Source: Cyclobacteriaceae bacterium
GTDB taxonomy: Bacteria; Bacteroidota; Bacteroidia; Cytophagales; Cyclobacteriaceae
DNA length: 64,000 nt
Direction: 5' to 3'
Assembly: GCA_030584025.1 (NCBI GenBank)
Contig: CP129487.1
Coordinates: 1,364,001-1,428,000, forward strand
Below are positions 45,831 through 54,918 of the stretch, piece by piece. The stretch's first letter is position 1. Each line of letters starts with the position of its first letter. Under the pieces are notes generated by a model. The model saw nothing but the letters and a program-made list of their open reading frames with translations, had not been told where the DNA came from and made no database searches. A program made the translations under genes and the position numbers.

Positions 45831-48290
45831 TCAGAAAGGAAATCCTACACCCACATTGTAGATAACCGGTTCACGGTCCGTACCAAACGGTCTGAAAAAT
45901 TTGATTTTATTCAATACAAACCGTTCACCTTCCGGTCGGCCAGGGTCATATGCTTTCAAACCAACATCGAAACGAAGGATGAGGAAAGAGAAGTTAAAGC
46001 GTAAACCGAAGCCGGTACCCACGCCAAACTCTTTATAGAATTGATTGATCTTGAACTGGGAGTTTCCATTTTCAATAATGTTGTCATCGGCATCGCGGAT
46101 GATACGCGGTTCAATAGTCCACACGTTTCCGGCATCCACAAATACAGCGCCTTCTACAAAGCCAAAAAGTTTTCTGCGTAGTTCTACGCTGGCTTCCAGC
46201 AATACATCGCCTGGTTGTTCAAACCGGTAGTCATACAAGCCATCCTGATCGGGGTCTGCACTTTCGCGCGGTCGGTAGCTTCCCGGTCCAAGTCTTCGTG
46301 GTCGCCAGGCCCGTACACTGTTACTTCCCCCGGCAAAGAAGTACTTTTCATAGGGCAGTACTTTGTTTTCGTCATACGAAATACCAACTCCGCCATTTAT
46401 GCGGTAAGCGAGAATGGTATTTTTATCGATAACGCTTAGCCTTCTGAAATCAGCATTTACCCGAACGTACCGAAACGACTTCAGGCCATTTCGCTCAATG
46501 ATGCGGTAGTTAATCAAATTTTGTAACGTTCCGCCACTTTCTACCGACCACCTGAAAAAATTCGAACTCTCTTCCAGATTACCGTAATTCCGGTGATTCC
46601 AGGTCATGGAAAAGATCATACTGCTGACAAACGAAGGTTCAAATGTTCGGAAAAGGGTATTTCCCTCATTGGTGAATAATTCGGATAACACTTGATCAAA
46701 TGCGGGATCAAGTTTGGAGTTGATAATGCTTAGGTTATTTAACGTGAACTCAAATCTGCGTATGCGTAAGTTCTCCCAACTGTACACGTAATTGAAGGTT
46801 GTGGCTGATCGTTTGTATTCCGGGCGATTGGTGTAATTGTATCCCAGGGTTGCCCGGGTTCGCGGATTTATTCTTCCCAGGTTGTAACGTGTTTCTTCTT
46901 TTAGCGGAAATAAAAATTGGGGAAACGTTACCGAAGCATTTATACCCGCTTCCACGCTTTGATAAATGTTGCTGGAGGCCGTAGCAGAAGCAACACCTTC
47001 ATACCCAATCCGTCCGTTTATTTCAAAATTCTCCAGCCCTTTAAAAATGTTTCGCTTCTTAAAATTGATGTTATAGAATGGACCCGGAAACCCCTGAGTT
47101 ACGTTAACGCCCACCTCGTTCGACCATTGATAGCGATCCAGCGGATTGGTGAAAATGTTAGCAATGAATTTTCCGCCTGTTGTGTCGTAGTTGATGTTTA
47201 CAAATTTGAAATTATCGAGGTTAGCAAGTTGCCGTTGCGTGTTGAATGTTTTGTCACGGCTGTAGTGTTCACCCGGTTTAATAAAAATACGCTGACTCAG
47301 AATTTTAGCACTATACAAGCGCTCGTAGTATTCGAAATCAGTGCCACGATAGTGCTGCGTGGTGCGAGTTACGCCCGGTAAACTTATTCCTGCATCCGGA
47401 GTGAAGTGCACCTCATCGATTATAAACTTTTTGTGGTAGCCTCGTTTGGCAGGTTCGCTGATGATCATGAGCACCCCCACGTTGTGTCCTTCACGAAAGG
47501 CTGTATCCACATCAAACTCTACATATTGCCTGCTGAAATCATAGTACCCGTTTTCCTTAAACAATAAATCGATGCGCTCGCGCTCACGCGAGAAATTATC
47601 CTGATCGTATGGATTGCCAGGTTTCAGGTGACTTGCAGGCAGTGATTTCATAGTCAATGCATATAACGCTGAATCCGGAATGCGGTACATGATGGAATCT
47701 ATCCGATACAAAGGGCCGGGAATCACTTCGTATACAACCGATACCAGCTTGCGACCTTCCGTAGAAGTGCGTGTCAGTACCTGATTTTTGAAATAACCAT
47801 GATTGAACAAATAGTCCCTAAACCTTTCGGCAGTGAGTTGAACGTTGGCTGTGTCATAAACACTAACCGGTTCGCCCCATTTCATCCAAATGTTGCCGTT
47901 TGTCAGCTTCTCTTTAAGGGCGGTGGTTTTGCGTTGCTTTTTAAACTGAAGATTAGCTACCTTCTTTTCAGTTTTAGCATTTTCTATTTTTGTATTGAAT
48001 TTTGCCTCAGTTTGGGTTATTTTCTTTTCGATTTTGGCCGGTTTGAAGCGTTTTTTTCCAAAGTAATACATGGCCACGAGGCTGTGTATGCGCATGCCCA
48101 GAAATTTCTTGTTGGTGGGTTGTGCATAGAGGTCTTTCAGTGGACTGGTGCTCACGCTTTTAGGGGCTTCTATGCGTTGCTTGAGCAGCATTTTTTGATC
48201 TTTACCCAAATGCCTGGTTCCGAGGCACCCTTGTAACACGGTAAAACCGATGAGGATCAAAAAATAATATCTAATTTTCGCGAATACCAA
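45831..48290 (-). CDS. TamL-type lipoprotein, BamA/TamA family outer membrane assembly factor
   Basis: ~819 aa. TTG 48290 gives a clean signal peptide and lipobox (ILIGFTVLQGC); ATG 48329 is open in frame but would overlap the divergent trmH start by 29 bp. A Lys-rich coiled-coil-like segment (KKRFKPAKIEKK to LKEKLTNG) precedes POTRA-type domains, and the C-terminal Omp85 barrel has FFAGGSNSVRAWRPRRLGPG (the family's R-containing L6 motif) and ends VGVGFPF. The lipobox fits TamL, the Bacteroidota TamA variant that inserts outer membrane proteins. No tamB is in the window. Confidence 0.87.
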   Translation of the reverse strand: MVFAKIRYYFLILIGFTVLQGCLGTRHLGKDQKMLLKQRIEAPKSVSTSPLKDLYAQPTNKKFLGMRIHSLVAMYYFGKKRFKPAKIEKKITQTEAKFNTKIENAKTEKKVANLQFKKQRKTTALKEKLTNGNIWMKWGEPVSVYDTANVQLTAERFRDYLFNHGYFKNQVLTRTSTEGRKLVSVVYEVIPGPLYRIDSIMYRIPDSALYALTMKSLPASHLKPGNPYDQDNFSRERERIDLLFKENGYYDFSRQYVEFDVDTAFREGHNVGVLMIISEPAKRGYHKKFIIDEVHFTPDAGISLPGVTRTTQHYRGTDFEYYERLYSAKILSQRIFIKPGEHYSRDKTFNTQRQLANLDNFKFVNINYDTTGGKFIANIFTNPLDRYQWSNEVGVNVTQGFPGPFYNINFKKRNIFKGLENFEINGRIGYEGVASATASSNIYQSVEAGINASVTFPQFLFPLKEETRYNLGRINPRTRATLGYNYTNRPEYKRSATTFNYVYSWENLRIRRFEFTLNNLSIINSKLDPAFDQVLSELFTNEGNTLFRTFEPSFVSSMIFSMTWNHRNYGNLEESSNFFRWSVESGGTLQNLINYRIIERNGLKSFRYVRVNADFRRLSVIDKNTILAYRINGGVGISYDENKVLPYEKYFFAGGSNSVRAWRPRRLGPGSYRPRESADPDQDGLYDYRFEQPGDVLLEASVELRRKLFGFVEGAVFVDAGNVWTIEPRIIRDADDNIIENGNSQFKINQFYKEFGVGTGFGLRFNFSFLILRFDVGLKAYDPGRPEGERFVLNKIKFFRPFGTDREPVIYNVGVGFPF

Positions 48291-48300
48291 GGTTAAACAA

Positions 48301-49044
48301 ATGCTTTCAAAAGCCCGGATTAAGTACATTAAATCTCTGCAAGTAAAGAAATACCGGCAACTGGAACAACGGTTTGTAGTGGAAGGAGCAAAGACAGTGC
48401 TGGAATTGCTCGACTCCGATTATACCACTGAAGTTGTGCTCGGAACACCTGCTTTTTTTGAGCAACTGCGCTCCAGGTCAAACGTATTTTCAGGTGAAGT
48501 AATTGAGGTTAAACCCGAGGTGCTTGCCACGCTGGGTGAGTATCGCACAAATGATGGTGCGTTGGCTATCGCACGAAGTAAACCAAATGTTGCTCCGGCC
48601 TTAACGTCAAATGATTTTGCGTTGGTATTGGATGACATCCGAGACCCGGGTAACCTCGGTACCATTATCCGTATTGCCGATTGGTACGGGATTAAAGCCC
48701 TTATTGCTTCCGATGAAACAGCAGAGTTGTATAACCCAAAAGTTCTCCATTCCAGTAAAGGATCTTTTACGCGTATCCCGGTGTACTATACAAACCTTCC
48801 TGAATTTCTTTCAACCTCCGGATTGCCTGTTTACGGAACATTTTTGGCGGGTGAGGATGTGCATCGCGTAAACTTTGGTTCTGGTGGATTGATTGTTATT
48901 GGTAACGAGGCGCACGGAATTTCGCAAGCAGTTGAACAATTTGTAACAAAGAAGATATCCATACCACGCTATGGAAATGCCGAGTCGCTGAATGCGGGTG
49001 TGGCCACAGCTGTGATCTGCGATAACCTCAGAAGGAGTAGATAG
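48301..49044 (+). CDS. TrmH/SpoU family RNA 2'-O-methyltransferase
   Basis: 247 aa. N-terminal substrate-binding part (KYRQLEQRFVVEGAKTVLELL) and SPOUT knot with motifs LDDIRDPGNLGTIIRIADWYG, VIGNEAHGIS and SIPRYGNAESLNAGVATAV. Methylates ribose 2'-OH of an rRNA or tRNA with SAM; target not known. It is divergent from the tamL gene. Confidence 0.92.
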   Translation: MLSKARIKYIKSLQVKKYRQLEQRFVVEGAKTVLELLDSDYTTEVVLGTPAFFEQLRSRSNVFSGEVIEVKPEVLATLGEYRTNDGALAIARSKPNVAPALTSNDFALVLDDIRDPGNLGTIIRIADWYGIKALIASDETAELYNPKVLHSSKGSFTRIPVYYTNLPEFLSTSGLPVYGTFLAGEDVHRVNFGSGGLIVIGNEAHGISQAVEQFVTKKISIPRYGNAESLNAGVATAVICDNLRRSR

Positions 49045-49075
49045 TATTTATCTTTGCGTGAAACTGAATCCTGCC

Positions 49076-49858
49076 CTAAAAGAATCCTTTACTCTGCTCA
49101 GCAGCTTCATCCGAAATTTTGTCCGCCTGATCTTTACCCAAATACCGATCGATTATACCATGACCCAAATAGATTACGGGGGTAAGTGCAATGGCAATCA
49201 AAAATTTGTAGATGTAGTTGGTAATGCCGATGGCGATGATCTGTGTGTTTGAGAATACTCCGTAAAAAGCAATAAACAATACAACAAAACTGTCCACCAG
49301 TTGCGATACCAGGGTTGAGCCTGTTGCCCTGAGCCACAACATTTTCGGTCCGGTGAATCTTCGTAGTCGTTGAAAGACAAAAACATCAACCAATTGACCG
49401 ATGAGGAAGGCGGTTAGTGAACCAACAATGATCCGTAACCCTTGGTCAAAAATTTTTCCAAATGCAAAGTTGATGTTGAAAGGATTTCCTTGCGCGTCTT
49501 TGCTGTTGGCATCGAGCCACCATTCGGCCGGGGGGAGTTCAATGGCAAAGAAGATGACGATAAAACTATAGGCAATTAAGATGGCGGTGAGGTAACTGAT
49601 GCGTTTAACACCGGGTTTGCCGAAGTATTCATTGATCAAATCGGTGGTGATGAAAACGATCGGCCAGATCACCACACCGGCTGTGAGGTTGAAGTCCATG
49701 ACAAACCCCAGGATGTTCAGGTTTGCCGGATTCAGCCCCACGGTTGATTCGGCTGAGAAAATTTTTGTGCCGATCATCTCGGCCAATAAGGCATTGGTCA
49801 GAAATATCCCGCAAAGGATAATAAACAACCGGTTCTTTTTTTGTTCAAGTGTTGCCAT
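49076..49858 (-). CDS. Queuosine precursor transporter (YhhQ/VUT family)
   Basis: 260 aa with six or so hydrophobic segments. DLINEYFGKPGVKRISYLTA is the family signature, and RATGSTLVSQLVDSFVVLFIAF the second. Imports 7-cyano- or 7-aminomethyl-7-deazaguanine for tRNA queuosine in known members. The start overlaps the RNase Z stop (cat/tta shared at 49856-49860), so both are in one operon with STAS and possibly purC genes upstream. Confidence 0.9.
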   Translation of the reverse strand: MATLEQKKNRLFIILCGIFLTNALLAEMIGTKIFSAESTVGLNPANLNILGFVMDFNLTAGVVIWPIVFITTDLINEYFGKPGVKRISYLTAILIAYSFIVIFFAIELPPAEWWLDANSKDAQGNPFNINFAFGKIFDQGLRIIVGSLTAFLIGQLVDVFVFQRLRRFTGPKMLWLRATGSTLVSQLVDSFVVLFIAFYGVFSNTQIIAIGITNYIYKFLIAIALTPVIYLGHGIIDRYLGKDQADKISDEAAEQSKGFF

Positions 49859-50775
49859 TATTCATCAATGGTGAATGTGTTCCCTTCGCAGGCCAGGTAA
49901 CAATTTGAAAATACAGCACGGGCTTCATCAAGCAACGGTTCAAGTTCCTTGTACCGCGCAGAAAAATGCCCGAGTAGTAATTTACCAACATTACCTTGTT
50001 TGGCAATGGTGGCAGCTTCAACAGCTGTGCTGTGCAGGGTTTCAACAGCTTTGTCTTTTTCACGCTCCATAAAGGTAGCTTCGTGGTATAAAACATCAAC
50101 CTGCTGAATGATGTTTACGAGAGTTGTATCAAAAGCGGTATCGGAACAATAGGCATAGCTTCGTGATTTGCGGGGAGAATGCGTGAGGTCCGTATTTTTA
50201 TAAAGCAGCTTTCCTGATTCATCTATTACATCGGCACCTGTTTTTAAACCCGCAATTTGTTGTAAGCCCAGTCCCTCAGGAAGTCTGTCCTTGTCGATTC
50301 TTCTTGGTTTTTGCTTTTCGCGAAATAAAAAGCCGGTACAATCCAATTTATGTTTAAGTGGAATGCCCTCAATGGTCAGTTGGTTATCCTCGTAAATAAC
50401 TTCGGTTACACCTGCATTTAAGGTGTGAAAGATGAGTTTAAAACGCAGTGCTGAGTTGGAGTGTTTGAGTTGAGCGATAATGATTTCATCCAATCCACGA
50501 TGGCTGTAGAGGTGCAGATCAGTTATGCGGTGATTCAGGTGCATGGTGAAGAGCAAGCCCATCAGGCCGAGGTAATGATCGCCATGCAGGTGCGAAATAA
50601 AAATATGATGGATGCGATGAATGGGGCAGTCGTATTGCATCAGTTGCATCTGTGTGCCTTCTCCGCAATCCACCAGGAAAAATTTGTTCTGGATTTCGAT
50701 CAATTGTGCAGAGGGAAATCGTCCGTAGGCTGGTACCGCACCGCTTGATCCTAATATGGTTATTTTGAAGCTCAA
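49858..50775 (-). CDS. rnz: Ribonuclease Z (tRNA 3' endonuclease)
   Basis: 305 aa from TTG 50775, giving MSFKITILGSSGAVPAYGR, the usual RNase Z start; a TTG at 50796 lies in the terminator of the upstream gene and is rejected. Metallo-beta-lactamase motif SHLHGDHYLGL and a second His in LLLGHFSARY are present, with ISEFLY-type inserts. Cuts pre-tRNA 3' trailers, which matters here as tRNAs in this window lack encoded CCA. Confidence 0.92.
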   Translation of the reverse strand: MSFKITILGSSGAVPAYGRFPSAQLIEIQNKFFLVDCGEGTQMQLMQYDCPIHRIHHIFISHLHGDHYLGLMGLLFTMHLNHRITDLHLYSHRGLDEIIIAQLKHSNSALRFKLIFHTLNAGVTEVIYEDNQLTIEGIPLKHKLDCTGFLFREKQKPRRIDKDRLPEGLGLQQIAGLKTGADVIDESGKLLYKNTDLTHSPRKSRSYAYCSDTAFDTTLVNIIQQVDVLYHEATFMEREKDKAVETLHSTAVEAATIAKQGNVGKLLLGHFSARYKELEPLLDEARAVFSNCYLACEGNTFTIDE

Positions 50776-50786
50776 TCCTGTAAAAC

Positions 50787-50818
50787 AAAAAACCAAAACC
50801 CATATGAGTTTTGGTTTA
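50787..50818 (-). terminator. Terminator of the STAS gene
   Basis: On the minus strand ACCAAAACT ... GGTTTTGGT forms a hairpin (plus 50793-50815) followed by T-rich sequence. It lies between the STAS stop and the rnz start, so rnz probably has its own promoter or relies on read-through. Confidence 0.6.
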
Positions 50819-50838
50819 TGTGTATGCTGTTAATAAAA

Positions 50839-51219
50839 TTAATTCTCATCCGAGTTTTTCAGATCCTTTTCGATTTCGTGCATGAACACGGCATCAATGG
50901 CTTCTTCCACTTTGGGCAGAATATTCAATACGCTGTCGAGTTGTGAAATTTTGATCAACTTCATGGTGTGATCGGAAAGGGAAGTAAGAATAAAGATACC
51001 ACCATCTTCCTGCACAATTCGGTTACCTACCAGCAGGGCACTTAATCCGGATGAATCGGTATACTTAACTTCGTTTAAATCCAGTATGATATTCTTTACG
51101 CCTTCTGCATGAAGGGTTATCAATTCTGATTTTAACCCCGGGGCAACACTTGAATCCAGTTTCTCTTCGTGCAGGTGCAGTAAGCTGTATTTCTCTTTTT
51201 TGTCTATGGTATACTTCAT
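50839..51219 (-). CDS. STAS-domain anti-anti-sigma-like protein
   Basis: 126 aa. Residues ~12-105 form a STAS domain: LDSSVAPGLKSELITLH, NIILDLNEVKYTDSSGLSALLVGNRI (with the phosphorylatable Ser in TDSSGLS) and FILTSLSDHTMKLIKISQLDSVL. Predicted to bind an anti-sigma kinase; none is encoded nearby. Located just after purC on the same strand. Confidence 0.87.
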   Translation of the reverse strand: MKYTIDKKEKYSLLHLHEEKLDSSVAPGLKSELITLHAEGVKNIILDLNEVKYTDSSGLSALLVGNRIVQEDGGIFILTSLSDHTMKLIKISQLDSVLNILPKVEEAIDAVFMHEIEKDLKNSDEN

Positions 51220-51240
51220 TGTATGGAATTAACGTTTCAA

Positions 51241-52194
51241 TTAAGCTTCTAAATTAACGGATTTTAGCGAATTAAGGATGCTTTGTTCGATTCTTTGCTC
51301 CATGGGCACACCCGTTAACGGTTCCAGTGTGTTTCCGGTTACTTGCTGATATAACTCCTGGTATCGGGCCGAAATAGATGCCACAACGGTATCGGTCATT
51401 TCCGGTACCTGTTGACCTTCCTTTCCCTGAAACCCGTTTTCAATCAGCCACTGGCGAACGAATTCTTTTGATAACTGCTTTTGTGGTTCGCCCTTCGCCT
51501 GTCTTTCGGTATAACCATCGGCATAGAAATACCGCGATGAATCTGGTGTATGTACTTCATCAATCAAAAAAATCTTACCCTGATTTTTTCCGAACTCGTA
51601 TTTGGTATCCACCAGAATCAGTCCGCGTTCGGCAGCCAATGCGGTTCCTTTCGCGAATAAGGTGTGGGTATACTCTTCAAGTTGGGTGTAGTCGCGTTCG
51701 CTCACCAAACCCTGACTGAGAATTTGCTCTTTGGAGATATCCTCATCGTGCCCCTCGTGTGCCTTAGTCGTAGGCGTAATAATGGGGTGGGGAAGTTTGT
51801 CGTTTTCTTTTAATCCTTCCGGAAGCGGAACACCACAAAGCATGCGTTTACCGGCTTTGTACTCGCGCCAGGCATGCCCCGCCAGGTACCCACGAATCAC
51901 CATTTCAACTGGAAAGGTTTCGCAGGTAAAGCCAATGGTTACATTGGGATCGGGCACCGAAAGCACCCAATTGGGTACCAGCGTTTTAGTGGCCTCGAGA
52001 TTTTTGGCCGCAATTTGGTTGAGTACTCTTCCCTTGTCGGGGATGGCCCGTGGCAGCACGACATCAAATGCCGATATGCGGTCGGTAGCCACCATCGCCA
52101 TGATGTTGCCGAAGTAATACACATCACGGACTTTGCCGCGGTAGAAACCCGTTTGGCCGGGAAACTTGAAATTGGTTTCTTTCAGGGCTTGCAT
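51241..52194 (-). CDS. purC: Phosphoribosylaminoimidazole-succinocarboxamide synthase
   Basis: 317 aa from ATG 52194 (MQALKETNFKFPGQ); the longer frame upstream would overlap the next gene and is not supported. GKVRDVYYFG, VATDRISAFDVVLPRAIPDKG, VIRGYLAGHAWREYKAG and DTKYEFGKNQG are SAICAR synthetase motifs (ATP and CAIR binding). Step 8 of purine synthesis. Eukaryote-like longer form, common in Bacteroidota. Confidence 0.95.
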   Translation of the reverse strand: MQALKETNFKFPGQTGFYRGKVRDVYYFGNIMAMVATDRISAFDVVLPRAIPDKGRVLNQIAAKNLEATKTLVPNWVLSVPDPNVTIGFTCETFPVEMVIRGYLAGHAWREYKAGKRMLCGVPLPEGLKENDKLPHPIITPTTKAHEGHDEDISKEQILSQGLVSERDYTQLEEYTHTLFAKGTALAAERGLILVDTKYEFGKNQGKIFLIDEVHTPDSSRYFYADGYTERQAKGEPQKQLSKEFVRQWLIENGFQGKEGQQVPEMTDTVVASISARYQELYQQVTGNTLEPLTGVPMEQRIEQSILNSLKSVNLEA

Positions 52195-52253
52195 GGAAAA
52201 TTGTAAGCCGCAAGGTAAGGAAACTTGTGCAAGGTGTACAAGGGGGATGGAGG

Positions 52254-53561
52254 TCAATCCACCAAAATGCCTGCTTTGAAAATCAGGGTGCGCACCAGGT
52301 TTCCGTTTTCATCAAACTCTTTCCATTCTTTGTGCTTTTTGTCGGCAACGTATTCACCTTGTTCCTTGATTTTTCCATTTGCATGATACGCGGTGAAAAG
52401 GCCATGCTTACGTTGTGATTTGCATTCGCCTTGCGATTCCAGTGTACCGGTTTCGTAGAAAGTTTTGAATGGCCCGTTCAACATGTTGAACTTGTAGGTC
52501 TCCTCCAGTTTAGCTTTTCCGTTGGCGTAATATTCAGTCCGTAACCCGGTTAATTTTCCAGCCTCGTAATTCTCTTTTATTTTTTCGGTCGTTCCGTCTT
52601 CATGATAATAAACCCAAAGGCCGTGAGGCAGGTTATCCCGATAGCGTTTTTGAGAGAGTTTCTTTTCTGTGGCTGAAAACTCATCGGTCACCCAATCTTT
52701 GCCGGTAATGGATGCCTGTTCGCGGAGTTTGAGTTTCCCGTTGGGATGATAAACCAATCCGGTACCGGATTTTGCGCCTTCTTTATAATTGAATTTATGT
52801 TTTACAGTGCCATCTGTATAGTAGGCGGTGTTGTCGCCATGTAGGCTTCCATTCAGGAACGAACCCTCCAATATTAAATGCCCCTCACGATCATAATTTT
52901 TAAACAGTCCATTTTTAGAACCTTCAGCCATGGTTGAAACGGTTTCAAGCTGACCGTTGGTATAGTATGTTTTGAAGTAACCGGTTAGTACACCATGCTT
53001 ATAATTGGCTTCTGTTTCAACTACACCTGTTTCATAGAAGTGACGGGTAATGCCATTTGGTTTTCCTTGTGCGTAATAGATTTCGCTTTTCAGATTTCCA
53101 TTTGGATAATATTCACGAACCACGCCTTCTGGTTTTCCTTTCTTGAATACCGTTTCGCTTTTCATTACCCCGTTATCGTAATAAGATTGTACGCTGTCAA
53201 CCAACATATCATTTTGGTAATAGGCACGTTGAATTTTTTTTCCAGTCTCATCAAATACTTCAACGGGACCATGACGCATGCCATTAACGTAAACCAATTT
53301 ACGAGCAGGTTGGCCCGTTTCGTGATACTCGGTAAACTGCCCTGATTTTTTGCCGTTGTTGAAATTTCCATCAACAGCAAGTTTTCCATCCGGAAAGAAG
53401 CGCTGGTATTTGCCTACCAGTTTTTCATGATCATCATTGGCGACCACATAAACTTCCTGAACATGTTGGCGCGAGCCATCATAGTACGTTCTGATTTCAC
53501 GTTGTGCAAATGTGATGATCGGGAAAATCAGGAGTATAAAACAGATAAGGCGTATCGGCAT
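52254..53561 (-). CDS. Exported MORN-variant (YwqK-like) repeat protein
   Basis: 435 aa from ATG 53561, which opens a signal peptide (PIRLICFILLIFPIITFAQ). The rest is about 16 copies of the MORN_2 repeat, typically YYxNGxLKxExxYxxGxxxGxxxxY. Such proteins are annotated YwqK-family antitoxins by homology, but the signal peptide argues for a periplasmic or cell-envelope location here. Role unknown. Confidence 0.85.
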   Translation of the reverse strand: MPIRLICFILLIFPIITFAQREIRTYYDGSRQHVQEVYVVANDDHEKLVGKYQRFFPDGKLAVDGNFNNGKKSGQFTEYHETGQPARKLVYVNGMRHGPVEVFDETGKKIQRAYYQNDMLVDSVQSYYDNGVMKSETVFKKGKPEGVVREYYPNGNLKSEIYYAQGKPNGITRHFYETGVVETEANYKHGVLTGYFKTYYTNGQLETVSTMAEGSKNGLFKNYDREGHLILEGSFLNGSLHGDNTAYYTDGTVKHKFNYKEGAKSGTGLVYHPNGKLKLREQASITGKDWVTDEFSATEKKLSQKRYRDNLPHGLWVYYHEDGTTEKIKENYEAGKLTGLRTEYYANGKAKLEETYKFNMLNGPFKTFYETGTLESQGECKSQRKHGLFTAYHANGKIKEQGEYVADKKHKEWKEFDENGNLVRTLIFKAGILVD

Positions 53562-53574
53562 AGTGTGTACAAAA

Positions 53575-53607
53575 TAAAAATAGCCTTGCAAATAACGCAA
53601 GGCTATC
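53575..53607 (-). terminator. Terminator of thiolase gene
   Basis: TAGCCTTGC (53581-53589) pairs with GCAAGGCTA (53597-53605), followed on the minus strand by TTTTTATTTT. It ends the thiolase transcript before the MORN-repeat gene. Confidence 0.8.
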
Positions 53608-53638
53608 GTTGATGTTGTGCTGATTTAGTCGATTAATG

Positions 53639-54817
53639 CTATTTATTCTCAATAATAATAGCAGATGCGCCACCGCCACCGTTACAAATGCCGGCAACAC
53701 CTATGGTTGCGTTGTTTTGTTTGAGCACATTAACCAGCGTAGTGATGATGCGGGCACCGGAAGCACCAAGGGGGTGTCCTAACGCAACGGCACCACCATT
53801 TACGTTAACTTTTTCCGGGTCAAGTCCGAGCTTGATGTTATTCGCAATCGCTACCGCAGAAAAGGCTTCGTTGATTTCATAATACGAAGCGTCCTTTGCA
53901 CTGATCCCCGCCACCTTCATAGCCTTTGGAATTGCCAGCGAAGGGGTAGTGGTAAACCACATCGGATCCTGTGCTGCATCGGCAAAACCACGTATCTTAG
54001 CAATCGGTTTTAATCCAAGCGCTTCCGCTTTGTGTTTGCTCATCAGCAACAGGGCAGAGGCGCCATCGTTAATGGTTGATGCATTGGCGGCCGTTACCGT
54101 TCCTTCTTTTGTAAATACCGGACGCAAGCCCGGAATCTTATCGAAGTTTACATTTTTATATTCTTCATCTTCGTTGAACAAGGTTTTGTTGCCCTTGCGG
54201 TCAACAATCTCAACGGGTACTACTTCATCCTTGAATTTACCGGCAGCCCAGGCAGCAGCAGAGCGCTTATATGAATTGATGGCATAGTTATCCTGATCCT
54301 GGCGGGAGATGTTCATCTCCTTTGCAGTATTGTCGGCACAAACGCCCATCGCGCAATGGTTATACACATCGGTTAAGCCATCGTAGGTAAGTCCATCAAC
54401 TACCTCTCCATTTCCATATCGGTAGCCATAACGGGCTTTCAATAAATAATATGGAATGTTCGACATGCTCTCCATTCCACCCGCAATAACAACATCGTTC
54501 TGGCCCAGCATAATGGATTGAGCGCCCAACATAACGGCCTTCATACCCGAAGCACAAACTTTGTTTATGAGTGTACACGGAATCTCATAACCTAAACCTG
54601 CAGCTACTGCAACCTGTGTGGCGGGTGCTTGCTTAAGCCCTGCAGAAATAACGTTACCGATAAATATTTCCTGTATCAGTTTTGGGTCAACGCCTGCTTT
54701 TTGCATGGCACCTTTTACGGCAATGGCTCCGAGGTCAACGGCTGAAACACTGGCCAGGCTTCCGCCAAAACTTCCAATGGGTGTGCGTACAGCAGAGATG
54801 ATATATACTTCGTTCAT
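53639..54817 (-). CDS. Acetyl-CoA C-acetyltransferase (thiolase)
   Basis: 392 aa. Nucleophile Cys88 in INKVCASGMKAV, GGMESMSNIPYYL, NASTINDGASALLLMS, NGGAVALGHPLGASGARI and the second Cys in GICNGGGGASA are all intact. Condenses two acetyl-CoA or degrades beta-ketoacyl-CoA; direction is not evident. It stands alone between terminators and the bat genes, with its own likely promoter in the repeat-rich gap upstream. Confidence 0.94.
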   Translation of the reverse strand: MNEVYIISAVRTPIGSFGGSLASVSAVDLGAIAVKGAMQKAGVDPKLIQEIFIGNVISAGLKQAPATQVAVAAGLGYEIPCTLINKVCASGMKAVMLGAQSIMLGQNDVVIAGGMESMSNIPYYLLKARYGYRYGNGEVVDGLTYDGLTDVYNHCAMGVCADNTAKEMNISRQDQDNYAINSYKRSAAAWAAGKFKDEVVPVEIVDRKGNKTLFNEDEEYKNVNFDKIPGLRPVFTKEGTVTAANASTINDGASALLLMSKHKAEALGLKPIAKIRGFADAAQDPMWFTTTPSLAIPKAMKVAGISAKDASYYEINEAFSAVAIANNIKLGLDPEKVNVNGGAVALGHPLGASGARIITTLVNVLKQNNATIGVAGICNGGGGASAIIIENK

Positions 54818-54825
54818 ATTTAATT

Positions 54826-54862
54826 AGTTACGAGTTATGAGTTGCAAGTTACGAGTTGTTAA
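54826..54862. repeat. Short direct repeats GTTACGAGTT/GTTATGAGTT
   Basis: AGTTACGAGTTATGAGTTGC is followed by AAGTTACGAGTTGTTAA: related 7-10 bp units recur. A simple repeated tract upstream of the thiolase gene. Confidence 0.4.
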
Positions 54863-54918
54863 TTTCACTTATCATCAAAGGTCACTTGAACGATAGTGAG
54901 TTTGTCTCGAACCCAGTC

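Noticed and set aside
49049..49252. TATCTTTG followed by a 64-codon ORF antisense to the queuosine transporter gene
   Set aside because: The -7-like word has no -33 partner, and the peptide shows no family features; chance is more likely.
52194..52257. Longer PurC start at 52257
   Set aside because: It would overlap the MORN-repeat gene, and the extra residues do not match the PurC family start.
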